Position numbers and translations under genes: made by a program
Shown here: piece after piece, positions 45,215 through 54,427 of the stretch
Layout of the letters: the number at the start of each line of letters is the position of its first letter
How positions within the stretch are numbered: the stretch's first letter is position 1
Notes under the pieces: generated by a model
The model's input: only the letters and a program-made list of their open reading frames with translations
Told to the model about the DNA's origin: nothing
Databases searched by the model: none
NCBI RefSeq assembly: GCF_000224335.1
Contig: NZ_AFXZ01000009.1
Coordinates: 1 to 64,000, forward strand
DNA length: 64,000 nucleotides
Direction of reading: 5' to 3'
Source: Bizionia argentinensis JUB59
GTDB taxonomy: Bacteria > Bacteroidota > Bacteroidia > Flavobacteriales > Flavobacteriaceae

Positions 45215-46132
45215 TTGATACAAGAACTTGATAGCGTTCGGATTCATTTTGATACAAGTAATCTATGGATTTTAAACATAGCCTTGGCTATAGTTATGTT
45301 TGGCGTGGCTTTGGGCGTTTCTATTAGCGACTTTAAAAGTCTCTTTAAAGCACCTAAAGTTTTATTTGTTGGCTTATTATCGCAGTTTATCCTTTTGCCC
45401 TTAATAACTTATGGCTTTATTTTAATTGTTAATCCGCAGCCTAGTATTGCCTTGGGAATGATAATGGTTGCTGCTTGTCCTGGTGGGAATATTTCCAATT
45501 TTATTACCCATGTAGCGGGAGGAAACACAGCACTATCTGTAAGTTTAACGGCCTTTTCTACTTTCATTGCAATTATTATGACTCCCTTTAATTTTGAGTT
45601 TTATGGTAACCTCTATCAGCCAACAGCGGTTTTACTGCAAGATATATCTTTGAATCCATTTGATATGTTTAAAATTGTACTGCTTATTTTAGGTATTCCT
45701 TTAGTGTGTGGGATGTTAGTTCGGTATAAATATCCTAATTTTGCTGGCCGTTTATCAAATTGGTTAAAACCTTTTTCCATTATAGTTTTTATAGGTATTG
45801 TAATTATTGCGCTTACCAATAATCTCGACATATTTTACGAATATATTCATCACGTATTTCTATTAGGAATTGGTCATAATTTACTCGCTTTTGGATTAGG
45901 ATTCTTGGTGGCGCGTATTTTTAAATTATCTTTTGAGAATAAGAAAACATTAATTATAGAAACGGGTATTCAAAACTCAGGTATTGGCCTGTTACTTATT
46001 TTTACTTTTTTTAACGGGTTAGGAGGTATGGCAATTATGGCTGCTTTTTGGGGCATCTGGCATATTGTATCTGGATTATTGTTAGCACATTATTGGTCAT
46101 TAAAACATATATTAAAAACCCAAAGAGTTTGA
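45215..46132 (+). CDS. Bile acid:sodium symporter family (BASS) transporter
   Basis: This is a 305-residue membrane protein with about nine to ten hydrophobic segments. Family motifs are AIVMFGVALGVSISDF near 27-42, AACPGGNISNFITHVAGGNT near 89-108, where the conserved sodium-site residues lie, and IIETGIQNSGIGLLLIFTF near 247-265. Bacterial BASS proteins carry varied organic anions such as pantoate or 2-keto acids, so the name should not imply bile acids. The start is TTG at 45215; no ATG lies near the conserved N-terminus. Its stop overlaps the acyltransferase start. Confidence 0.9.
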   Translation: MIQELDSVRIHFDTSNLWILNIALAIVMFGVALGVSISDFKSLFKAPKVLFVGLLSQFILLPLITYGFILIVNPQPSIALGMIMVAACPGGNISNFITHVAGGNTALSVSLTAFSTFIAIIMTPFNFEFYGNLYQPTAVLLQDISLNPFDMFKIVLLILGIPLVCGMLVRYKYPNFAGRLSNWLKPFSIIVFIGIVIIALTNNLDIFYEYIHHVFLLGIGHNLLAFGLGFLVARIFKLSFENKKTLIIETGIQNSGIGLLLIFTFFNGLGGMAIMAAFWGIWHIVSGLLLAHYWSLKHILKTQRV

Positions 46133-47160
46133 AGAAAATCTGGATTTATAGTGTTCGTTCGTATATACAATTAGCGTTGTTTTTTTATTACAGACGTATT
46201 AATCTTAAACAGCGAAAGAACGTACCAAAAAATGAACCAGTAATTTTGGTTTCTAATCATAATAGTGCACTTATGGATGCTTTGCTGGTAGCATCGCAGT
46301 CAGGAAGGTATATGTACTTTTTAACACGTGCTAGTGTTTTTAAGAAACCTTTTGTAAATGCGCTTTTAAGAAGTTTTAATATGCTGCCCGTTTATCGTGT
46401 TCGGGATGGCTGGAGTAGTATTTCTAATAACAAAGCTATTTTTGAAACATGTAGTCTTGGTTTGTTTAATAATGGCGCTGTTGCCCTTTTTCCCGAAGGC
46501 AATCATCATTTGAATCGAACCGTTAGAAATTTAAGTAAAGGTTTTACGCGTATTGTTTTTGAAACATTAGATTCATATCCGACAACCGATTTAAAAATAA
46601 TTCCTATTGGTTTGAATTATGAAAAAGCCGATGCTTTTGCTGATAGTGTATCTATTTATTTTGGTAAACCTATTTATGGCCAAAACTATATGGAAAACGA
46701 TCGGAATGCTGGAACAAATAGATTAAAAGCTGATGTCCGAAAGGCAATCACTCAATTAACAACCCATATTCCAGCGGATAATTATGAGGAAACTATTCAG
46801 AAATTAGAATTATTAGGCGCAGATTTTTTAGATCCACAAGCAGTTAATAACTGTGTCAAATCGGATTTTGAAAACTGTTCGTTTACTAAAGCACGAAAGC
46901 TTAAAAGTATAAAAGCAGCCTTTAAATTTTTAATGATTACTTTCCTAATAGCTCCTTATGCCATTTGGAAAGGTCTTGCGGAACCGAAAATTAAGGATGC
47001 GGAATTTATTGCTACTTTTCGTTTTGCTATAGTAATGACTCTAGTCCCTATATGGCTCTTAATTATAACGGTTATTTTATTGTTTACTTTAGGATTGCAA
47101 TGGGCGCTGATTTACCTTGTTTCTGCATTGTGTGTGTCACTGTTAGCCGTTAAACTATAA
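46129..47160 (+). CDS. 1-acyl-glycerol-3-phosphate acyltransferase (PlsC-like)
   Basis: This is an acyltransferase of the PlsC family, which acylates lysophosphatidic acid or a related lysolipid. Motif I is SNHNSALMDALL (HX4D type), motif II YRVRDG, and motif III FPEGNHH. Two C-terminal hydrophobic segments follow. The open frame reaches back to 46048, but those codons lie inside the symporter gene. The TTG at 46129, in a TTGA overlap with its stop, is the likely start and gives 343 residues. A GTG or TTG further in cannot be excluded. Confidence 0.85.
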   Translation: MKKIWIYSVRSYIQLALFFYYRRINLKQRKNVPKNEPVILVSNHNSALMDALLVASQSGRYMYFLTRASVFKKPFVNALLRSFNMLPVYRVRDGWSSISNNKAIFETCSLGLFNNGAVALFPEGNHHLNRTVRNLSKGFTRIVFETLDSYPTTDLKIIPIGLNYEKADAFADSVSIYFGKPIYGQNYMENDRNAGTNRLKADVRKAITQLTTHIPADNYEETIQKLELLGADFLDPQAVNNCVKSDFENCSFTKARKLKSIKAAFKFLMITFLIAPYAIWKGLAEPKIKDAEFIATFRFAIVMTLVPIWLLIITVILLFTLGLQWALIYLVSALCVSLLAVKL

Positions 47161-47164
47161 CTAA

Positions 47165-47195
47165 AAAAAAACCACTATAAAAGTGGCTTTTGTAT
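47165..47195. terminator. Bidirectional terminator between the acyltransferase and DUF3276 genes
   Basis: CCACT (47172-47176) and AGTGG (47182-47186) enclose a five-base loop. An A-run precedes and a CTTTT run follows, so transcripts from both convergent genes would end in a hairpin with a U-run. The stem is short, and stronger for the - strand transcript (nine U). Confidence 0.7.
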
Positions 47196-47210
47196 TTGTA
47201 ACGAGCTATT

Positions 47211-47603
47211 TTAGATATCGTCAAAACTAATATCTGTGAAACTTTCAGCAGATTTTGGTGCTTCATCAACCGACGCAGTTGCTTCTTCTGAATATTCTTT
47301 TTTGAAATCTTTTTGGTGACGTTCACTAATTACTTCATCGCCTTTTTCGTTAATGATATAGTTAGTCATTTCTTCCAAAATGGTATTGAACTCCGAAAAA
47401 TCTTCTTTGTATAAATAAATTTTATGCTTTTTGTAGTGGAAAGAACCATCATCATTCGTGAATTTTTTGCTCTCCGTAATTGTTAAGTAGTAGTCACCCG
47501 CTTTTGTAGATCTTACATCAAAAAAATAGGTGCGTCTGCCAGCTCTTAATACTTTCGAGAAAATCTCTTCTTTCTCCATCATTCCATTATTATCCATAGC
47601 CAT
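47211..47603 (-). CDS. DUF3276 family Pur-alpha-like DNA/RNA-binding protein
   Basis: This 130-residue protein matches DUF3276, a Bacteroidetes family with a PUR-repeat fold. Its core at residues 10-95 reads EEIFSKVLRAGRRTYFFDVR, YYLTITESKKF, and FHYKKHKIYLYKEDFSEF. The aromatic and basic strands are those that contact single-stranded nucleic acid in Pur proteins. The last 35 residues are acidic and probably disordered. It is a short monocistronic gene; its cellular role is not established. Confidence 0.88.
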   Translation of the reverse strand: MAMDNNGMMEKEEIFSKVLRAGRRTYFFDVRSTKAGDYYLTITESKKFTNDDGSFHYKKHKIYLYKEDFSEFNTILEEMTNYIINEKGDEVISERHQKDFKKEYSEEATASVDEAPKSAESFTDISFDDI

Positions 47604-47759
47604 ATATATATATTATAGAAACATAAATTATAAGTTCTTCAAAAATCTAAAAAAAACAGATACCACGCAACAAATTATGAATTTTCTTTTGACTTCCGTA
47701 GTTTCTTTCGCTTAACTAGTTTAAAAACAGTTAGTTGTCGTGTTTGAGGCATCATTTTT

Positions 47760-49517
47760 TTATGAGTTTTCCGATTCACTTAACTGTTTTAGATACAGGT
47801 TTTTATAATAACCCTCTGTATTTAAGAGTGTTTCATGAGTTCCTGCTTGTTTAATGCGACCGTCGTCCAGAATAATTATTTTATCTGCATTTTTGGCTGC
47901 GGAAATACGGTGACTCACAATAATAGTTGTTTTGCCAACCGTTAATTTTTTAAGATTGTTTAAAATTTTCTCTTCAGTTTCGGTATCTACAGCCGATAAA
48001 CAGTCATCAAACAATAATATTTGCGGTTCCTTAATTATAGCTCGCGCAATAGAAACTCGTTGCTTTTGTCCACCAGATAATGTTATGCCGCGTTCGCCTA
48101 AAACTGTTTCATAACCTTTAGTGAAGCCCATAATGTTTTTATGAACTTGGGCATTTTTGGCGGCTTGTATTACCTGTTCATTCGTGGCATCTTCTTTACC
48201 AAATTTTATGTTGTTATTTATGCTATCAGAAAACAAAAAGGCTTCTTGAGGCACATAGCCTATAACATCCCGCAAATCCACAAGGTTTACTTGGTCTATA
48301 GGTATGCCATCTATTAGTAATGCGCCAGCTTCAATATCATATAAACGACCAATTAAATCTAAAATAGTCGATTTTCCAGAGCCTGTTTTTCCAATGACAG
48401 CTAGTGTTTCACCGCCTTTCACTGAAAATGAAACATCTTTTAAGGCTTGAATATTAGTGTCGTCATAGGTGAAGGATACATTTTTGAAAACAATATCACC
48501 TTTAATATGTGAGTGATGTGATACGTTATTTTTAATTTCAGGAGAAATTTTTAAAAACTCGTTAATTCGTTGTTGTGATGCTTCTGCTTGCTGAACGATA
48601 GAAGTAACCCAACCTACAGTTGCCACCGGCCATGTAAGCATATTGACATAAATAATGAATTTGGTAATAACACCCAGGCTAATTTCACCAGCCATGTATT
48701 GCAGTCCACCAACATAAATAACAATTAAATTACTTAAGCCTATTAGTAAAATCATCATGGGATAAAAAAACGCGTTAATACGTACTAAATCTAATTGCTT
48801 TTCGCGGCTTTCGCTTGCTAGTTTATCAAAACTTAAAGCCGATTGGCGCTCCATTCCGTAAGATTTAATAATGGCAATACCACTAAATGTTTCTTGTGTA
48901 AAAGAAGATAATTTAGATAAGTATTGCTGCACTATTGTACTCCGTTTATGGATGATTTTACTGAGTTTGTAAATAATAACCGATAAAATTGGCAGCGGGA
49001 TAATAGTATATAATGTTAGTTCTGGAGCTTGTCTGTACATAAAAAAGATAGCAATAATAAATAATGTTACGGTATTAATACTATACATTATGGCTGGTCC
49101 AGCGTACATTCGTACGCTATTAACATCCTCACTAATCCGATTCATTAAATCGCCCGTTCGGTTTTTCTTATAAAAGTTTAAAGATAATCTTTGGTATTGC
49201 TGGTAGATTTCGTTTTTTAAATCGAACTCAATATAACGCGACACATTAATTATAGTTTGACGCATAAAAAAGGTTAGAACACCAGTAATAAGAGCGGCAC
49301 CAATAATATAAATAATATTGATAAGAAGTTCTTGTTTAACAACTTCCACATCCGTAATAATACCTTTCCTAAAACTATCAATCACATCAATGGATGATCC
49401 GATAAGTTCAGGGGTGAAGAGTAAAAATATTTTTGAAACAATGGTGATTAAAATTCCAATAATAACTTTTCTTTTATACTTTAAGAAATATTTATTTATG
49501 TGCTTTAATTCTTTCAT
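47760..49517 (-). CDS. ABC exporter, fused permease-ATPase (MsbA/multidrug type)
   Basis: This 585-residue half-transporter acts as a dimer. Six membrane segments lie in residues about 15-310 (type I exporter fold, with LSLNFYKKNRTGDLMNRISE coupling region near 110-130). The ATPase has Walker A VIGKTGSGKST near 370-380, the Q-loop YVPQEAFLFS near 413-422, the signature LSGGQKQRVSIARAI near 476-490 and Walker B ILLFDDCLSAVD near 497-508. The Walker B glutamate is replaced by aspartate (FDD), seen in some degenerate or slow sites. Lipid or drug export is likely; the substrate is unknown. Confidence 0.9.
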   Translation of the reverse strand: MKELKHINKYFLKYKRKVIIGILITIVSKIFLLFTPELIGSSIDVIDSFRKGIITDVEVVKQELLINIIYIIGAALITGVLTFFMRQTIINVSRYIEFDLKNEIYQQYQRLSLNFYKKNRTGDLMNRISEDVNSVRMYAGPAIMYSINTVTLFIIAIFFMYRQAPELTLYTIIPLPILSVIIYKLSKIIHKRSTIVQQYLSKLSSFTQETFSGIAIIKSYGMERQSALSFDKLASESREKQLDLVRINAFFYPMMILLIGLSNLIVIYVGGLQYMAGEISLGVITKFIIYVNMLTWPVATVGWVTSIVQQAEASQQRINEFLKISPEIKNNVSHHSHIKGDIVFKNVSFTYDDTNIQALKDVSFSVKGGETLAVIGKTGSGKSTILDLIGRLYDIEAGALLIDGIPIDQVNLVDLRDVIGYVPQEAFLFSDSINNNIKFGKEDATNEQVIQAAKNAQVHKNIMGFTKGYETVLGERGITLSGGQKQRVSIARAIIKEPQILLFDDCLSAVDTETEEKILNNLKKLTVGKTTIIVSHRISAAKNADKIIILDDGRIKQAGTHETLLNTEGYYKNLYLKQLSESENS

Positions 49518-49574
49518 TAACAGGTTTTGGTTTGCATAAAATTTTAACGAATTCTTTTTTAAGTATTAATTATG

Positions 49575-49605
49575 TTGTTTAGGCACTAATATTCCCTTAA
49601 TTTTG
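49575..49605 (+). promoter_or_regulatory. Promoter of the leucine dehydrogenase gene
   Basis: TTG at 49575-49577, a 20-base spacer and TAATTTTG at 49598-49605 match the Bacteroidetes promoter exactly. The start codon is 51 bases downstream. Confidence 0.65.
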
Positions 49606-49656
49606 CCAGTTGATTTACATACAGTATAAACACAAATAACTTAAACTATAATTAAT

Positions 49657-50760
49657 ATGGTAACAGACGTTATTAAGGCGAATGAATTACATAAAGTTGA
49701 TCCAGTTTTTGGACAACAATCATTCGATAATCACGAGCAAGTTGTTTTTTGCAACGACAAAGATACAGGATTAAAAGCAATAATTGGAATTCATAATAGC
49801 GTTTTAGGACCTGCTTTAGGCGGTACTAGAATGTGGGATTATGCCAACGAATGGGAAGCTTTAAATGATGTATTGCGACTTTCACGAGGTATGACTTATA
49901 AGTCAGCCATTACAGGGTTAAATCTTGGTGGTGGAAAAGCTGTCATTATTGGCGATGCTAAAACTCAAAAAACACCAGAGTTGATGCGTAAATTCGGTGA
50001 ATTCGTGAATGGATTAGGCGGTAAATATATCACTGCTGAAGACGTTGGAATGACCACTGCTGATATGGATACAGTAAGAGAAGTAACCCCTTATGTAACG
50101 GGTATTTCTGAATCTAAAGGAGGTCTTGGAAATCCGTCGCCTATAACCGCTTATGGTGTGTTTATGGGAATGAAAGCAGCAGCTAAATATAAATTTGGAA
50201 GCGATGTTTTAGAAGGTAAAACTATTTTTGTACAAGGTATTGGAAACGTAGGTGAAGCGCTTGTTGGACATTTAGTTAAAGAAGGTGCTAACGTTACTAT
50301 TTCAGATATTAGTCAAGAACGGTTAGAAGAAGTGCGTGCTAAATACGGCGTTACCATTTATTCTGGTAATGATATTTATTCAGAAGAAATGGATATTTAC
50401 GCTCCATGTGCTTTAGGAGCAACTATTAATGACGATACTGTTAATAAAATAAAAGCAAAAATTATTGCAGGAGCGGCAAATAACCAGTTAGCTGTTGAGC
50501 AAGTACACGGAAAGATTTTATTTGATCGCGATATTGTTTGGGCCCCAGATTTTTTAATTAATGCTGGAGGCATTATTAACGTATATGGTGAATTAGAAGG
50601 TTATGACCGTAAGGAAATTACGCGTAAAACAGAGAATATTTACAATACTACTTTGGAAATATTAAAGAACGCTAAAACTAACAAGGTTACAACAAATACT
50701 GCTGCTATGAATATTGCGCAAGCAAGAATTGATGCAAGAAAAGAAGAGAATTCGAAATAA
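49657..50760 (+). CDS. Leucine dehydrogenase (Glu/Leu/Phe/Val dehydrogenase family)
   Basis: This NAD-dependent enzyme interconverts L-leucine (and valine, isoleucine) with the 2-oxo acid and ammonia. LGGTRMWDY near 50-58 and ITGLNLGGGKAVIIG near 75-90, whose lysine is catalytic, form the substrate site. FVQGIGNVGEALVGHL near 187-202 is the NAD-binding glycine motif, and INAGGIINVYGELEGY near 305-320 closes the active site. The length of 367 residues matches octameric leucine dehydrogenases. It fits with the HMG-CoA lyase at 56133 in branched-chain amino acid use. Confidence 0.92.
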   Translation: MVTDVIKANELHKVDPVFGQQSFDNHEQVVFCNDKDTGLKAIIGIHNSVLGPALGGTRMWDYANEWEALNDVLRLSRGMTYKSAITGLNLGGGKAVIIGDAKTQKTPELMRKFGEFVNGLGGKYITAEDVGMTTADMDTVREVTPYVTGISESKGGLGNPSPITAYGVFMGMKAAAKYKFGSDVLEGKTIFVQGIGNVGEALVGHLVKEGANVTISDISQERLEEVRAKYGVTIYSGNDIYSEEMDIYAPCALGATINDDTVNKIKAKIIAGAANNQLAVEQVHGKILFDRDIVWAPDFLINAGGIINVYGELEGYDRKEITRKTENIYNTTLEILKNAKTNKVTTNTAAMNIAQARIDARKEENSK

Positions 50761-50786
50761 TTCTATAAATAAATATTATTTTTGCA

Positions 50787-50817
50787 GGGCGAAAGGTTTA
50801 CTTTCGCCCTTTTAAAT
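50787..50817 (+). terminator. Rho-independent terminator after the leucine dehydrogenase gene
   Basis: GGGCGAAAG and CTTTCGCCC form a perfect 9-bp stem around GTTTA, followed by TTTT. It lies between a TAnnTTTG match at 50777-50784 and the nusB start at 50837, so it may also sit in the nusB leader. Confidence 0.88.
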
Positions 50818-50836
50818 TTAAAAGTTCTTTGTAAGT

Positions 50837-51781
50837 ATGCTAAATAGAAGACATATTCGTATTAAGGTGATGCAAACCATTTACGCCTATAAAGGTGGTG
50901 AAGGAGGCGATTTTATAGACGATCAAAAATTTTTACTGCGCAGTATAGATAATATGTACAACCTATATTTGTTGCAGTTGTCCTTGTTAATTAAATTGCA
51001 GGAACGATCGGAAGATTATGTGTTTAAAACACAAAACAAATTATTGGCAACTACCGCTGATAAAGATCCAAACAAAAAATTTAGTAATAACGAAGTTTTG
51101 GTTGGATTAAAAAATAACATACGTTTACAAGACGCTTTCGACAATTATCGCGTGACCAATTGGGAACTTGATAGTGAATATGTAGATGTTATTTTTAAAA
51201 GCATGCTAACATCAGATTTGTATACAAATTATATGGAAACGCGAACATCGACTTTTGCTGAAGATAAAAATTTCATTGTCGATTTATTTAAAGATATTAT
51301 TGCCCCTAATGATAAGCTGTATGATTATTTAGAAGATCAGAGTTTAACATGGACAGACGATTTACCTGTTGTAAACACAACACTTTTAAAATTATTACGC
51401 AAAGTAAAACCGAGTTCGGCTGAAGCCTTTTTTCTTCCAAAACTTTTTAAGGATGAAGATGATAGGAGCTATGCCCTGGAAATATTCAAAAAAACCATTT
51501 TAAAGCAGAATAGTTTAAACGAAACGATTGCGTTAAAAACCAAAAATTGGGATGTTGAACGTATTGCTAGAATTGATACAGTTTTGCTCCAGATGGCAAT
51601 TTGTGAACTTAACAATTTTCCATCCATTCCAGTAAAGGTTACTATCAATGAATATCTAGAGATAGCCAAAGAGTACTCCACACCAAAAAGTAGTGTCTTT
51701 ATTAATGGTATTTTAGATAAGTTGGTAAAGGAATATGAAGAAGCTGAAACATTAAATAAAGTCGGGCGGGGGTTGATGTAA
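50837..51781 (+). CDS. nusB: Transcription antitermination factor NusB (long form)
   Basis: NusB with S10/NusE binds boxA RNA and supports antitermination of rRNA operons. The NusB domain is in the C-terminal half (residues about 175-300: LLRKVKPSSAEAFFLPKL, RIDTVLLQMAICELNNFPSI, VTINEYLEIAKEYSTPKSSV, FINGILDKL). The first MLNRRHIRIKVMQTIYAY residues are the usual NusB N-terminal helix. The intervening 150 residues make it about twice the length of E. coli NusB, normal for Bacteroidetes. Nucleic-acid-binding residues R and K in the N-terminal arm are kept. Confidence 0.92.
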   Translation: MLNRRHIRIKVMQTIYAYKGGEGGDFIDDQKFLLRSIDNMYNLYLLQLSLLIKLQERSEDYVFKTQNKLLATTADKDPNKKFSNNEVLVGLKNNIRLQDAFDNYRVTNWELDSEYVDVIFKSMLTSDLYTNYMETRTSTFAEDKNFIVDLFKDIIAPNDKLYDYLEDQSLTWTDDLPVVNTTLLKLLRKVKPSSAEAFFLPKLFKDEDDRSYALEIFKKTILKQNSLNETIALKTKNWDVERIARIDTVLLQMAICELNNFPSIPVKVTINEYLEIAKEYSTPKSSVFINGILDKLVKEYEEAETLNKVGRGLM

Positions 51782-51829
51782 TAAGAAATAATTCTTACAT
51801 TTACAGCCCGAACAAAAAATAATTTTATT

Positions 51830-52408
51830 ATGAAAAAAGTAATTTTAGGATTAAGTGCTTTTTGCTTAATCGCGTTTACATCATGTAAAGAAGATGCCAC
51901 GCAAAAAATTGATGAAAAAAACGTTGCTGATGCAGCGGATAGAGATGCGCAAGCTTCTAACTTTCCAGTGTTATCATTTGATAGAACCGAACATGATTTT
52001 GGTGAAATTGAAGCAAGATCTAAAGTTGAAACAGTATTTAAGTACACAAATACAGGTAATTCCCCATTAGTTATTACGGATATTACAAGTTCATGTGGTT
52101 GTACCATACCTAAAGATTGGAGTAAAACACCCTTAGCACCAGGCGAAGGTGCCGAATTCACCGTTATTTTTGATGGTACAGGTGCCAATAAAGTAACTAA
52201 AACGGTAACGGTAACTGCTAATACGGAAAATGGTAGAGAAACAGTAAAAGTTTCTGCATTTGTTAAGCCTGATCCAAACGCACCAGCAAGAGCTGCTGCA
52301 CCAGCAGTAACAAATCAAGGACAGGTGCCAGCAGGAGCGGTACAACAAAATAGTGCACCAAGAAAATACAGTACACAACCAGGTCATGAAGGCCACAACC
52401 ACGATTAA
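51830..52408 (+). CDS. DUF1573 lipoprotein
   Basis: This is a 192-residue lipoprotein precursor: MKKVILGLSAFCLIAFTSC ends in a lipobox with the lipidated cysteine at residue 19. A DUF1573 immunoglobulin-like domain follows at about 48-140 (FDRTEHDFGEIEARSKVET, FKYTNTGNSPLVITDITSSC, GCTIPKDW, PLAPGEGAEFTVIFDGT). The tail is low-complexity alanine/proline/glutamine with a final GHEGHNHD that could bind metal. It lies between nusB and yajC, 8 bases before the latter. The function of the family is unknown. Confidence 0.9.
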   Translation: MKKVILGLSAFCLIAFTSCKEDATQKIDEKNVADAADRDAQASNFPVLSFDRTEHDFGEIEARSKVETVFKYTNTGNSPLVITDITSSCGCTIPKDWSKTPLAPGEGAEFTVIFDGTGANKVTKTVTVTANTENGRETVKVSAFVKPDPNAPARAAAPAVTNQGQVPAGAVQQNSAPRKYSTQPGHEGHNHD

Positions 52409-52416
52409 TTAGCCAT

Positions 52417-52707
52417 ATGGAAAGTTTAACCTCTTTTTTACCTTTTATTTTAATGTTTGTTGTCGTGTATTTTTTCATGATAGCACCACAAATGAAACGT
52501 GCAAAACAAGAAAAGAAATTTGCAGCCGAATTAAAACGTGGCGACCGCGTAATTACCAAAAGTGGTATGCACGGTAAAGTAGTTGATTTTAATGATAAGG
52601 ATGCTAGCTGTGTTATTGAAACGCTTGCTGGTAAAATTAAATTTGATCGCTCATCTATTTCTATGGAAATGAGTAAAAAACTCAATGAACCAGAAAAAGT
52701 GAAATAA
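52417..52707 (+). CDS. yajC: Preprotein translocase subunit YajC
   Basis: YajC is a small inner-membrane partner of SecDF-YidC. It has one N-terminal membrane segment (LPFILMFVVVYFFMIAPQM, residues about 7-25) and a cytoplasmic domain with the conserved LKRGDRVITKSGMHGKV near 40-56 and IETLAGKIKFDRSSI near 68-82. The length of 96 residues is normal. It is followed by a strong terminator, closing the nusB-DUF1573-yajC unit. Confidence 0.93.
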   Translation: MESLTSFLPFILMFVVVYFFMIAPQMKRAKQEKKFAAELKRGDRVITKSGMHGKVVDFNDKDASCVIETLAGKIKFDRSSISMEMSKKLNEPEKVK

Positions 52708-52730
52708 TAAATAGCATTTTTGCTAGAACT

Positions 52731-52760
52731 AAAGCCATTCCGGAAGGAGTGGCTTTTTTT
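52731..52760 (+). terminator. Rho-independent terminator after yajC
   Basis: AAAGCCATTCC pairs with GGAGTGGCTTT (one T-G wobble) around a GGAA tetraloop, followed by TTTT. It begins 24 bases after the yajC stop. Confidence 0.92.
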
Positions 52761-53010
52761 ATATTTTATCTTCAGTCTATATAGTCTAACCTAGAATTTT
52801 AGATCTCTTTTATACTAATACCGCACAGTCCCGACGTTTCGGGATTAAAACCTGTGAGGTCTATTAGAATTATTTCGCTTTCTATTCCAATTAGAGTTTT
52901 ATTTAAAACTAGTTGTATGTCATATTTCAATTTTAATAATTCACATTATTAATGAGAAATAATTTCGAGTGATATTGTTTTTTCTATCTAATAAAACGTC
53001 AAGTTTAGAC
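52761..53010. other. Intergenic region with a small hairpin element
   Basis: No gene was seen. A hairpin TCCCGA, CGTT, TCGGGA at about 52831-52846 followed by AAACCTGTGAGGT resembles short dispersed palindromic elements of Bacteroidetes. The rest is AT-rich without clear signals. Confidence 0.5.
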
Positions 53011-53012
53011 AT

Positions 53013-53052
53013 AAAAAAAAAGCCGATGATTGGTAATTAATCATCGGCTTTT
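53013..53052 (-). terminator. Rho-independent terminator of pepT
   Basis: AAAAGCCGATGATT (53018-53031) and AATCATCGGCTTTT (53039-53052) form a perfect 14-bp stem with a seven-base loop. On the - strand it is followed by nine U residues, so it ends the pepT transcript. Confidence 0.92.
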
Positions 53053-53069
53053 GTATGCTCTTTTTTTCT

Positions 53070-54311
53070 TTACTTATGCTTGCTTGCCGTTAGTTCAGCA
53101 ATCTTACAAATAACTTCTGTCGCTTTTATAATACTTTCCACAGGCACATATTCATAACGACCATGAAAGTTATGACCACCAGCAAAAATGTTAGGACATG
53201 GTAAACCCATATAACTTAATTGCGAACCATCAGTTCCACCGCGAATAGCTTTAATAAGTGGTTTAATATCTAATTGAATCATCGCTTCTTCAGCAAGGTC
53301 AACAATATGCATAACCGGTTCCACTTTTTCTTTCATATTGAAGTACTGATCTTTGATTTCAATAGAAACGACTTCACGGCCGTATTGCGAATTAATTTCA
53401 GTTGCCAACTTCTGCATGACTTCTTTTCGTGCTTCGAAATGCTCTTTATCATGATCACGAATAATATATTCTAATTTTGTTTCATCTACGTCACCTGTTA
53501 CTGTATGTAAGTGGAAAAAACCCTCATAACCTTCTGTATGTTCTGGTGTTTCTAATCGCGGTAAGGAATTAATATATTCCGTTGCAATATATATAGAGTT
53601 AATCATCTTCCCTTTAGCATAACCAGGATGAACAATTTTCCCGTGTATGGTTACCACAGCGCCAGCCGCATTAAAGTTTTCATATTCTAACTCACCAACT
53701 TGACTTCCGTCCATGGTATAAGCCCATTCAGCTCCGAATTTTTCGACATCAAATTTATGAGCACCACGACCAATTTCTTCATCAGGTGTAAAACCAACAC
53801 GAATTTTTCCATGCTTAATTTCTGGATTTTGAATCAAATATTCCATTGCCGAAACAATTTCTGTGATACCAGCTTTATCATCCGCTCCTAAAAGAGTTGT
53901 CCCGTCTGTTGTTATTAGAGTTTGACCTTTGTACAATAATAAATCTTCAAAATAGTCTGGCGATAGGATAATATCTTTTTCAGCGTTTAGAACAATATCT
54001 TTACCATCATAATTCTCATGAATTTGAGGCTTTACATTGGCACCCGTGAAATCTGGTGAGGTATCAAAATGCGAAACGAAACCTATAACAGGAACATCGT
54101 GATCTACATTACTTGGAAGGGTTGCCATAATATAAGCATTCTCGTCAATCGTAACGTCTTCCATACCTATCACCTTTAGCTCTTCAACTAAAGCGTTTGC
54201 CAAATCCCATTGTTTAGCCGTACTTGGTGTCGTGTCAGAGTTAGGATCCGATTCGGTATCAACGGTTACATAACTCACAAAGCGTTTTATGATGTGTTCT
54301 TTTGAAATCAT
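53070..54311 (-). CDS. pepT: Peptidase T (tripeptidase)
   Basis: PepT is a cytoplasmic M20B metallopeptidase that removes the N-terminal residue of tripeptides. Two-zinc site motifs are visible: [13 protein letters not shown] near 75-87 (the H and D ligands), [10 protein letters not shown] near 140-149 (bridging aspartate), [15 protein letters not shown] near 173-187 (catalytic glutamates), [19 protein letters not shown] near 192-210, and a C-terminal histidine in [13 protein letters not shown] near 375-387. The 413 residues are the normal length. It is a monocistronic unit on the - strand with its own terminator. Confidence 0.94.
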   Translation of the reverse strand: MISKEHIIKRFVSYVTVDTESDPNSDTTPSTAKQWDLANALVEELKVIGMEDVTIDENAYIMATLPSNVDHDVPVIGFVSHFDTSPDFTGANVKPQIHENYDGKDIVLNAEKDIILSPDYFEDLLLYKGQTLITTDGTTLLGADDKAGITEIVSAMEYLIQNPEIKHGKIRVGFTPDEEIGRGAHKFDVEKFGAEWAYTMDGSQVGELEYENFNAAGAVVTIHGKIVHPGYAKGKMINSIYIATEYINSLPRLETPEHTEGYEGFFHLHTVTGDVDETKLEYIIRDHDKEHFEARKEVMQKLATEINSQYGREVVSIEIKDQYFNMKEKVEPVMHIVDLAEEAMIQLDIKPLIKAIRGGTDGSQLSYMGLPCPNIFAGGHNFHGRYEYVPVESIIKATEVICKIAELTASKHK

Positions 54312-54381
54312 TTTAATTAATTTGAAGGTTTAACAATTATGTATGCAAATTTAGTGAATATTGAAATTTTTACCATTTGAA

Positions 54382-54412
54382 TTGCCCACATTTTTATTTA
54401 GGATTACTTTTG
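54382..54412 (+). promoter_or_regulatory. Promoter of pyrD
   Basis: TTG at 54382-54384, a 20-base spacer and TACTTTTG at 54405-54412 match the Bacteroidetes consensus exactly. The pyrD start is 15 bases further, so the leader is very short. Confidence 0.65.
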
Positions 54413-54427
54413 CGCAAACATTGACCA

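Noticed and set aside
46048-46128. N-terminal extension of the acyltransferase into the symporter gene
   Set aside because: These codons overlap conserved coding sequence of the symporter; the TTGA overlap at 46129 is the more natural start.
52133-52402. Cysteine- and tryptophan-rich - strand frame
   Set aside because: Antisense shadow of the alanine/proline-rich tail of the DUF1573 lipoprotein.
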